In this document: positions 45,151 through 53,600 of the stretch, piece after piece
Numbering within the stretch: the first letter of the stretch is position 1
How the letters are laid out: each line of letters begins with the position of its first letter
The notes under the pieces: generated by a model
Databases searched by the model: none
Told to the model about the DNA's origin: nothing
What the model saw: the letters and a program-made list of their open reading frames with translations, nothing else
Made by a program: the position numbers and the translations under genes
Assembly: GCF_900111165.1 (NCBI RefSeq)
Contig: NZ_FOGH01000003.1
Coordinates: 1-64,000, forward strand
DNA: 64,000 bases
Source of the DNA: Nitrosomonas sp. Nm51
Lineage (GTDB): Bacteria; Pseudomonadota; Gammaproteobacteria; Burkholderiales; Nitrosomonadaceae
Reading direction: 5' to 3'

Positions 45151-45462
45151 CTCGCTAACTGGCAATCCGCTATGAAGATATTGTGAGTAATCCGATCAAA
45201 CCATTGCTGCAAAAATGTGTCAGTATCTGGGCTCGAGCATCAACCGGCAATGATCGAAGTGCTGCTGACGGGATCTTCAAACAAAGCCAACAATGAAAAT
45301 GCCGCAGACACCTACAGCCAGTCACGCGACATCTGGAAGATAAGCCTGAACAAACCTGTCACTGATTGGACAGATACGGTTGCTCCCGTTTCGCGCACTG
45401 ACGGTTATCCTCACCAATCCAAAAAAGCGATTATTCAACTGCGCACACGCTTCAGAAAATGA
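45150..45462 (+). pseudogene. Remnant of a sulfotransferase, frameshifted
   Basis: One frame reads LAIRYEDIVSNPIKPLLQKC near 45160-45225, the RYEDL-xx-P block seen near the end of sulfotransferases (the intact one downstream has RLEYEKLVNDP). After a frame change the next ORF (45217-45462) contains DTYSQSRDIWKISLNKPV, like the usual Ser-x-Gly/Arg-x-W segment at sulfotransferase ends. The stop overlaps the start of the next glycosyltransferase as ATGA, as expected for the true end of an operon gene. Upstream catalytic parts are not recognisable. Confidence 0.4.
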
Positions 45463-46721
45463 CGAATAAATTACTCCAGCTGAATACCTATAACTATCGC
45501 CGGGGCGGCTCAGACGCAGTATTTCTCGATCAGGACAAGCTGTTTAAAACGCTGGGGTGGAAAACGGCGGCGTTTACTATGCATCACCCCAACAACGAAC
45601 CGTCACCCTGGTCTGATTACTTTGCCGATGAACTGGAGTTTGGAGAAAACTATTCACTGCCGCAAAAAATTATAATGGCTGGAAAAGTCATTTATTCCTT
45701 TGAGGCCAAACAAAAACTGGCGCGAATGCTCGATGCTTTTCGGCCTGATATCGCACACGCTCACTGTATCTACCACCACCTGTCACCTTCAGTTCTGTCG
45801 CTACTGCACGAGCGGGGAGTGCCGACGGTGATGACGGCGCACGATCTGAAAATCGCCTGCCCCGCCTACAAAATGCTGAACAGCCACGGAATCTGTGAAA
45901 AATGCAAGCGCGGCAATGTACTTCATGTTGTCAAAAACCGGTGCATCCACAATTCGCTGATTACCAGCGCATTGGTCGCCGTCGAGTCCGGCGTTCACAA
46001 AGCGCTTCGGCTTTACAAAAACAATCTTGACCGCGTTATCGCCCCCAGCCAGTTCTACAACAAAAAACTCATAGAGTGGGGCTGGCCCGAACAGCAGATC
46101 AGTTACATACCGAACTATATTAATTGCGACGACTACGCACCCAATTATGAGAGCGAAGACTATTTCCTTTATTTCGGCCGGCTGGCGCCGGAAAAGGGTG
46201 TCGGCACACTGATTCGCGGCGCTATCGAAACCGGTATATCCCTGAAGATTGCAGGCACCGGCCCCATTGAAAAAGAACTCAAAGCGCTCGCCAAAGACCG
46301 TGCCAATATTGAATTTCTAGGCTACTGCAGCGGTGAAAATCTCTGGAGCCTGATCCGCAACGCTAAAGCGGTCGTGCTGCCTTCGCAGTGGTACGAAAAC
46401 GCTCCTGTCAGTGTGCTTGAAGCTTACGCCTCGGGAACACCTGTGATCGGCGCCGATATCGGCGGCATACCGGAAATGATCCTCCCTGCAAAAACCGGTT
46501 TTCTGTTCCAAAGCGGCAGTGTGCCCTCCCTGGTGGATGCCATCGCACAACTCAATCGTAAAACATCGGCGCAGATCGCTGAAATGGGCCGACGCTGCCG
46601 GGAGTACGTCAGCGCCACCTTTACCAGGGAGCGCTATATTAATGATCTGTTGTCACTTTATGCCGAGCTTGGGGTGAGTAACGCCGTCGCAACGGAGATA
46701 CATGATGGCCGCGCAAATTGA
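45459..46721 (+). CDS. Glycosyltransferase family 4
   Basis: 420 residues, GT-B fold. The N-terminal acceptor domain starts NTYNYRRGGSDAVFLDQDKL and has HAHCIYHHLSPSVL and MTAHDLKIACPAYKML, followed by a Cys cluster (GICEKCKRGN..KNRCIH) typical of a zinc-binding loop in this GT4 group. The donor domain has YFGRLAPEKGVGTL and PSQWYENAPVSVLEAYASG (E-x7-E). It overlaps the sulfotransferase start by 20 bp. GC content is visibly above the surrounding core genes, suggesting acquisition. Acceptor unknown; probably surface glycan synthesis. Confidence 0.88.
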   Translation: MTNKLLQLNTYNYRRGGSDAVFLDQDKLFKTLGWKTAAFTMHHPNNEPSPWSDYFADELEFGENYSLPQKIIMAGKVIYSFEAKQKLARMLDAFRPDIAHAHCIYHHLSPSVLSLLHERGVPTVMTAHDLKIACPAYKMLNSHGICEKCKRGNVLHVVKNRCIHNSLITSALVAVESGVHKALRLYKNNLDRVIAPSQFYNKKLIEWGWPEQQISYIPNYINCDDYAPNYESEDYFLYFGRLAPEKGVGTLIRGAIETGISLKIAGTGPIEKELKALAKDRANIEFLGYCSGENLWSLIRNAKAVVLPSQWYENAPVSVLEAYASGTPVIGADIGGIPEMILPAKTGFLFQSGSVPSLVDAIAQLNRKTSAQIAEMGRRCREYVSATFTRERYINDLLSLYAELGVSNAVATEIHDGRAN

Positions 46722-47673
46722 TTCCGGCTACCGGCAATTCGGTCTCGGGAAAATCACCCGGCGGCTGGTGAGTTACGCCCTGTTTGAAGGCCGGCCGCAC
46801 ACCACTAAAGGCCAGTGGTTTAACCCGGTGGTCTTTACTCTGCTGCGGACTTTAAAAGTGATTCCCGGTAATCCCAGAATCACGTCACCCATTTTTATCA
46901 CCGGCTTGGGCCGGTCGGGAACCACCATTCTCGGTCTGCTGTTTTCATTACACCGCGACGTCGGCTTTTTGAATGAACCCAAGGCCATCTGGTCATTAGT
47001 CAACGAACACAGCGATGTCTGTGGCGATTACCTGTGCTCGGGGGGGCATTTCCGGTTGTCGCCCACCGAGGCGACGGAGCAGCAAATCCAGAGTGCGCAT
47101 CGTATGTTTTCGCGCTACCTGCGATTCACCGGTTCAACACGTCTGATAGACAAATATCCAGAGCTTATTTTTCGCATCGACTACCTGCTGAAAATTTTTC
47201 CCGATGCCCGGGTGATTTTTATTTCCAGAAACGGTCCGGATGCGGTGGCGTCGATTGAGCTTTGGTCCAGGCGGCTGGGAATAGCGAAAGCCGGAGGAAG
47301 GACCGAGGACTGGTGGGGACGCAACGACCTGAAGTGGACCTATCTCCGGGAGCAACTGTTGCAGGAGGATTCCCGCTGGCAATCACTGCGTGAGGTGGCA
47401 ACTCAAGATCTGGATCACCTCAACCGCGCGGCCATTGAATGGATTATCAGCATGCAGGAAGGGTTAAAGCAGCTGAAAAGCCACCCCGAAGCGGTCTGCC
47501 GCCTGGAATATGAAAAGCTCGTAAACGATCCGCAGCAAGAGATTGCCCGGCTGCTCGAATACTGCCATCTGTCGCCGGATGCGGCGGTGTTCGACTACGC
47601 GAACAAATCACTGTACCCCAGACCGCACAATACGTGGCCGCAATTACTACCCCCCCATCGCGGAGCAGTTTGA
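46702..47673 (+). CDS. Sulfotransferase, C-terminus altered by poly-C frameshift
   Basis: 323 residues as read. The PAPS 5'-phosphosulfate loop is FITGLGRSGTTILGLLF near residue 75, and the 3'-phosphate motif FISRNGPDAVASIELW near 175. The frame terminates in LLPPHRGAV right after a run of seven C (47650-47656). In the +1 frame the sequence continues PPIAEQFESTMIALGYSPEDY, the normal sulfotransferase end, up to a stop at 47798-47800. With six C the protein would be ~365 residues. A GGAG site precedes ATG 46702. The gene is between two glycosyltransferases, so the substrate is probably a surface glycan. Confidence 0.85.
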   Translation: MMAAQIDSGYRQFGLGKITRRLVSYALFEGRPHTTKGQWFNPVVFTLLRTLKVIPGNPRITSPIFITGLGRSGTTILGLLFSLHRDVGFLNEPKAIWSLVNEHSDVCGDYLCSGGHFRLSPTEATEQQIQSAHRMFSRYLRFTGSTRLIDKYPELIFRIDYLLKIFPDARVIFISRNGPDAVASIELWSRRLGIAKAGGRTEDWWGRNDLKWTYLREQLLQEDSRWQSLREVATQDLDHLNRAAIEWIISMQEGLKQLKSHPEAVCRLEYEKLVNDPQQEIARLLEYCHLSPDAAVFDYANKSLYPRPHNTWPQLLPPHRGAV

Positions 47674-47738
47674 AAGCACCATGATTGCTCTCGGCTATTC
47701 ACCAGAAGATTACCAGTCACCTTCGAATTACAAGAACA

Positions 47739-48842
47739 ATGCCAAAAACGTTAAGAATTCTGGGCACTCGAGGAATCCCTGCGCAACACGGCGGTTTTGA
47801 AACTTTCGCGGAGCACTTTGCCCTGTTTTTGGTCAAAAAGGGCTGGCGAGTCATCGTCTATTGTCAGGAGGACGCTGGCACCGACACCACCTGCAGCGAG
47901 TGGGAAGGTATCGAGCGGGTCCATATTCCGGTATCGCAATCCGGCGCATTCGGTACCATCGTGTTTGACTGGAAAGTCACCGTCCACGCTGCCGCCCACA
48001 AAGACCTGTTACTGACGCTGGGATACAACACCGCGGTGTTTTGCGTGCTGTTCCGCCTCAAGGGACTGACCAACCTGATCAATATGGATGGCATTGAATG
48101 GAAGCGGGGGAAGTGGTCTCTCATGGCGCGTACCTGGCTCTACCTGAACGAGCGCGCGGGATGCTGGCTGGGAAATCACCTGGTGGCCGATCACCCCGAA
48201 ATAGAAAATCATCTGGCGACACGGGTAAGCCGGCAAAAGATCACCATGCTTCCCTACGGTTCGGACGCGCTGACAGATTGTGATGCTGCGCTGCTTGACG
48301 CTTACGGCCTGCAGCCCGGTCAGTACGCCCTTGTGATTGCCAGACCTGAACCGGAAAACTCTATCCTGGAAATCGTCATGGCGTTTTCCCGCCATATACG
48401 CCGCAAAAAGCTGATGGTGCTCGGCGATTTCGATAAAGCCAGCCCCGCGTACCGCGAGCAGGTGTTTGCGGCGGCCAGCGGTGAAGTGGTGTTCCCTGGC
48501 GCTATTTACGACGCCGCTACCGTGCAGGCGTTGCGTTACTTCGCAACTGCCTACGTTCACGGACATCAAGTCGGGGGTACCAATCCGTCACTGGTCGAGG
48601 CCCTCGGAGCGGGCTCACCGGTGATTGCGCACGACAACAAATTCAATCGCTGGGTCGCCGGGCCCGACAACCTGTACTTTGAAAATGTCGACCGCTGCTG
48701 TGAGCTGTTTGACCGGATTTTTGCCGATCAGGACCTGTGCAACGCCATCCGCGCCGCTAATCAGCAACGCCACAGGACGCTGTTTACCTGGGACACCATC
48801 AATCAACAGTATCTTCAATTGATCGAGCAGTTCGATTTCTGA
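47739..48842 (+). CDS. Glycosyltransferase with DUF1972 N-terminus
   Basis: 367 residues from ATG 47739. The opening LRILGTRGIPAQHGGFETFAE is the signature of DUF1972 rhamnosyl/glycosyltransferases, and the C-terminal GT4 domain has VIARPEPENSILEIVMAF and HGHQVGGTNPSLVEALGAG. The start is chosen by the family N-terminus; an upstream in-frame ATG at 47685 would add 18 non-homologous residues. It begins inside the frameshifted 3' end of the sulfotransferase. High GC and isolation from other glycan genes mark the three-gene cassette as acquired. Confidence 0.88.
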   Translation: MPKTLRILGTRGIPAQHGGFETFAEHFALFLVKKGWRVIVYCQEDAGTDTTCSEWEGIERVHIPVSQSGAFGTIVFDWKVTVHAAAHKDLLLTLGYNTAVFCVLFRLKGLTNLINMDGIEWKRGKWSLMARTWLYLNERAGCWLGNHLVADHPEIENHLATRVSRQKITMLPYGSDALTDCDAALLDAYGLQPGQYALVIARPEPENSILEIVMAFSRHIRRKKLMVLGDFDKASPAYREQVFAAASGEVVFPGAIYDAATVQALRYFATAYVHGHQVGGTNPSLVEALGAGSPVIAHDNKFNRWVAGPDNLYFENVDRCCELFDRIFADQDLCNAIRAANQQRHRTLFTWDTINQQYLQLIEQFDF

Positions 48843-48964
48843 TTTTTATAACCGTATATTTCTATTTTGTTTTATTCCAGTAAAAATGAACTCCGAAACT
48901 CTAGTGCGTATGAACAAGATGTTGTATTGTTGCCGACTGGAGAACGGGCTGTTCCCCCTTCAGG

Positions 48965-49040
48965 TGCGGTAGCGCCCTGTGGGTGAGCTTGTCAGTGTTC
49001 ATGGGCTGCGTTGACCCCGGCTATATCGTCTGGATAAGCA
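48965..49040. repeat. Partial copy of the 59.2-kb MITE-like element
   Basis: TAGCGCCCTGTGGGTGAGCT and the following ~25 bp match 59336-59385 with few changes, then CCCCGGCTATATCGTCTGGATA matches the right terminal repeat of the element at 59449-59470. The central ~70 bp are deleted relative to that copy. Confidence 0.6.
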
Positions 49041-49063
49041 CTGGTTTTTTTGACTAGTCTGCT

Positions 49064-49726
49064 TTAAGGATCAGATTGATTTGATTGGCGGATCACAGTC
49101 AGCGCGTTGCCCGCCCGCTCTTTGCCCTCGTTGTTCCCTTGATGCTGATACAGCGTTTCCGCCTGTTTTAAGTCGGACTTCGCCTGTTCGACGTTGCCGC
49201 TGTTGAATAACGCAACGCCACGATTGAAAAACGCATCCGCATCGTTTTGATCGATTCGAATGGCTTGAGAATAATCTTCAATACTGCCGGCAAGGTCGCC
49301 CAGACGATTGCGGGCGTTACCGCGTTTCAGGTAGGCAGCGCCGTAATCCGGGTCGATGTCAATGGCGCGGCTAAAATCGGCAAGCGAGCCCTGATTGTCT
49401 CCAAAATTTTGCGACCGGATCAAACCGCGCATGTACCACGCCTGGCTATGGTCCGGCGCACGCATTTGCGCTTGCGTACAGTCGTTTAACGCATCACGTA
49501 GCGCGCCTAAATCGTAGTTGACCACACATCGGCTATAATACGCTGCTGCATATTCCGGATTCGATTGAATGATCCGATCCAAAGCAGTCAGCGATTCTCT
49601 CAATTGCCCCTGCCGATATAAACTCAGCGCGTCCTGATAATCACTATCTGTGTCGGCATGAGCCGGAATCAGTGCATTGACCAGAGTAGTAAAAACCAGA
49701 ATATTGAACCAGTGACGAATTTTCAT
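49064..49726 (-). CDS. Exported TPR-repeat protein
   Basis: 220 residues from ATG 49726 with signal peptide MKIRHWFNILVFTTLVNALI.. (cleavage near AHA, residue 26). About five tetratricopeptide repeats follow (AAYYSRCVVNYDLGALRDAL, QAWYMRGLIRSQ, AAYLKRGNARNRLGDL, DAFFNRGVALFNSGN). TPR proteins mediate protein contacts in the periplasm; partner unknown. An in-frame start 54 codons upstream was rejected because the signal peptide and GGAG site fit the shorter form. Confidence 0.8.
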   Translation of the reverse strand: MKIRHWFNILVFTTLVNALIPAHADTDSDYQDALSLYRQGQLRESLTALDRIIQSNPEYAAAYYSRCVVNYDLGALRDALNDCTQAQMRAPDHSQAWYMRGLIRSQNFGDNQGSLADFSRAIDIDPDYGAAYLKRGNARNRLGDLAGSIEDYSQAIRIDQNDADAFFNRGVALFNSGNVEQAKSDLKQAETLYQHQGNNEGKERAGNALTVIRQSNQSDP

Positions 49727-49917
49727 AGTTTTTCTCCGCATAATTTTAAATAGTGAGCCTCTTGCAAAATTTTCACGCGTTAACCGCAAAAAGTTCGGTA
49801 TTTGCCTATAAGACCGGTTTTTTTGATCGACAGTTCTGATTTTGTGTTGTTGCGGGGTTATATCATCATTTTTTCCAAAATCCGGCATATCTATTGATGA
49901 CTAAAAACGGATCACTT

Positions 49918-50499
49918 TCACGTGACTAAAGTCATCGGTTGATTCGCTGCCGGAACAAGAATGCCAAACATCAGATAGCACATGACCCTGGTATGGCCGC
50001 GCACACGCACCATGGGACCGCCAGATTCGTCTTTCAAGCACGCTTGACGCGCTCAACCGTACTGCGTTCGTGATAACGGACAGCTTCAGCCGTAATTTAC
50101 GCGCTTTCAGCACCGGATTCCGCGATACATCACAGGTAGAGTCTATCAGGTCATACAGATTAACGACCCGTTCAGCGGTCATGTACGTCAAAGGCATTGC
50201 TGCTTGACCGTCGCTGTCGATGCCGATGTTAATAACCCGCTCACCGGTATACCACCGTCCCGCCCTGGATAACCGTGATAAGTAATGATGAATTCTTCTA
50301 TACGAACCAATTCCAGCGTGGTTACCAGTTCCTGCTGCTTTTTCGTTAATGGACCTGATTCTTCTGATAACCAGGGAAATAACGAACTTTGTATGTTCCG
50401 CCAGGTTTGTGATAAAGTCTCATGCAGTCTTTTCATTTGTTGATCTTTTTCGAGTTTTTGACAATTCAGCTTTATCACTTGTGGACATGCCGCTTGCAT
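49918..50499 (-). pseudogene. Decayed IS transposase
   Basis: The 5' part (50188-50499) reads LHETLSQTWRNIQSSLFPWL and TLELVRIEEFI with GYPGRDGG, the N-terminus of an IS4/IS5-superfamily transposase. The 3' part reads AVRYHERSTVERVK in one frame and, after a shift, RLKDESGGPMVRVRGHTRV and YLMFGILVPAANQ, the usual C-terminal catalytic region. The middle (catalytic Asp residues) is deleted and at least two frameshifts are present, so it cannot be functional. Confidence 0.7.
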
Positions 50500-50670
50500 T
50501 TTTTGGCCGTTCGGGCCGGTAATTCAGCTTAATTCTTGGGTTTTGCAAGTTTCTCTATCGAGTACCACTTCTTGCATTCGTCTCGACTTATTTTCGTGCT
50601 GACTCACAGGCATTGCAGAATGCCAAATCAGTAAGCTGTCAATCGATACAAAGCTTCTGGAAACACGGTT

Positions 50671-53600
50671 ATGAATATGCATGCAGACAAAAAACCGGAA
50701 AATGAGAATAAATCCGTTGAAGAGAATACCGCTAAAAAACAGAAACTTAGTGGAAACGTGCCACAGTTTGTCGATAATCGTCCGGAAACCGCAGCCCGTA
50801 ACAAACTGCGTGAAACAATCAACGGCAGCGAACGGGTAAAACAGCTGGCGGCCATTCAGAAAATGGTCAATAACAGCATCCGGACAAAGCAGCAATACGC
50901 CATTTCGACGTTATCCGCCAGGACACAACCTGCAGCTGGGAACGATAAAGCCAGCCTCCAGGCGAATGCAAAAACAAACGTTGTGCAGCGCCATGTCATC
51001 CAGCTGCAATACGATGCCGACGCGAAACTGGAATCTGTCAAAACGAAAAAAGATGAAACCATCGAAAAACTGAAAGCCGCCAATTATTCAGAGGTCATTA
51101 AGCTGCATGCCGAGATAAAAGAAATTACCCAGGACCTGTACGAGCGCAGGGCGCTCTCAAGTCAAAAGGATAAGGTTTTTAATCGTCATACCGATGGCTC
51201 GTCGGAATGCCTGAAAGCGGTCATCAAGGCTTTTCAGGAAATCCCGCAGCCCGAAGTGAATGAATTGGCTCAGAAATTTGAAAATCTTTTTGTTAAATAC
51301 GAACCGTTGTATCACGCAGCATACGATCAGATCGCTAACGCCATTGCAACGAATAATGATTTCAAGGAATCCAGTCAAAAAATAGAATCGATCGAAAAAC
51401 AACACCGTGAACAATACAGCAAACTTGAAAAATTATTTAAACCCATCTACGACTTCAATGAAGCGTTAAAAAAAGATGAAGACATCCAATACAGCCTGGG
51501 AAAAGACCGGTCTTCTTCAATATCCGGTTCCGCTTTAAAAACGCTGGACTTTACCAATATAAAAAAGTTTTATAAAAAAAATCGCGAGCTATTTTCTATT
51601 CAGCTAAAGCAAAAGAAAACGACTATAAAAGACTTTGAAAAGGACACGGAAAACGAGCCACTGCGGGAAAAAACTGCACTCATCCTGCTGGCCGGCACCG
51701 AGGAGCGAAAAAGCAAAATCGTTGAGTTGTTTAAAAATGATTTCGACAAACAATTGCAGATTTTCAACCGGATCAACAAAAATCACCGCACCGATCCGAT
51801 TGAAGATGTGGTTAAACTCATTAAAGACGCAGGCGCCGATAATATAGTTGCCACGCTTGGATTGATCGAGAAAGCAGGCAACAAAGGAAGCATTGCCGAA
51901 ATCAATGCTTTTCAGGAACAAGCCAAAGGCACCAAAGACAAGCCCAGTCTCACGAACGCAGCCGGCTTTCTGGATGGCCTGGAATACGAATCCCTGACCA
52001 GGCTTACCCGATTCATGACGGCGGTGGGGAGAGTCTGCGGTTTGGCGGCCATCAAAAGCCTATGGGAAAAAGCGGCGGAAAATAATCATATCGACGAAAC
52101 CATTGCATTTTTTGCAGGCACGTACATACCGGAAACCCTGGCCGGTTCCGAAGCCGAGATCGGTCTGGCATTCGCGCAAAAGACCGGGAACAGTTCTCCG
52201 GCAGACTGGGGGAAACTGTTAAACATCGGCACATGGGAAAAAGAACACCTGCTTGCACTCGTAAAAGCGTTTGACAAAAACAACGGTAATGCCACAGCGG
52301 AACAATGGGTCAACACCGCAAAAACCGACCCCGCGCTTAAAACCAAGCCGGATGAAGTGCGCGCTACAACCAGGCTGAACATGTTTGCCAATGAAGAATG
52401 GTATGACAGCTATGACATCTCAAAAAAGGGATCTTCGGCCCAAAAGGCACAAAAAAAATACACCCAGCTTTTATATGCGCTGCTGGGCGATAAAAACCTG
52501 ACAGGACTCGGAGATATCAGTTTTGATAATATTAGAGGGGATTTCCTCTCCATGCTGATATTTTTTCACCGGCATATCGCTTCGTTTGATGCCGGTATGG
52601 GCCAGGGTTTCGACCGGGAGAAAGCAGGCGAGGGAAAATATGCCAGAAGCAATAAAGATCACCCCTTGAATGAGCAGTACAAGGACTTATTATCCCAGGA
52701 AGGCGTCTATACCAAGGATTTGCTCCAGCCGCTGAACCCTGCTTTGTTGGGGCTTCAGGACGGGGGCTGGATAAAGTCAACCGGAACCAAAGGTGCAGCT
52801 ACCTACCGAAGAGGACAAAAGGGAGTCGCCTCAGCGGGCCTGCCTTCTCATAACCTTAAAATACTGCAGGACCAGCAGGAAATCATCGGCGTCTCCAGCG
52901 ACAAAAAGAAGGCGAAAGGAACGTTTTTCAAAGACCCCAAACTTGATACCGCTCCCAAGATCAGCCGTTCCGTCGATGATGACGCATCCATAACAGATAC
53001 ATTAATTGAAAAGCAGGAAGAAGCGTTAAAAGACAAAACCGGCGGTTCATTCGCCAACAAAAATTTTCATGACGGGCTATTGCAGGACAGAGGCGCGCTG
53101 ATCACGCAAATAAGTACGGTGATCAATTCGATTTCGGGTGGAAACCAGGTATTAAACGCCATTGGCTCGGAAGGCCATCCCAGTCTGATCCTAAAAGTGC
53201 CTAAACCCGCCAAGTACAAATACAAAAACACTGATTACGACACGACGAAACAAATCCTTCCGGATATTGTTGCAGACTTTAACTCGGCATCGGGTCAGGA
53301 AATAAAGATCACCGAAAGAGGCAGTTTCGGTTTTCAACGGCCCACCATCGCCGATACCGGAGAATCCGTCAGATTATGGCCGGGCTATGCGCCGGTGGAA
53401 TCGCTGTTGCCGGGACTCAAAGCGTTGGTGGAAAATCTTGCCAACAAAAAAACCGGCGTTCCACTGACGAAAATCGACGATCTGGATAATTTAAAAACCG
53501 ATACCAAGCAGCCGGTTTTATACATCGAAGCGTTAAAAACAGCCATGCGGCATGCTTTTATTGTGTTAAAACATAAAATAGACAGCAACGCATCCGACGA

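Noticed and set aside
50524-50895. 123-codon open frame on the - strand
   Set aside because: Mostly antisense to the start of the giant protein, whose leader motif and ribosome site support the + strand.
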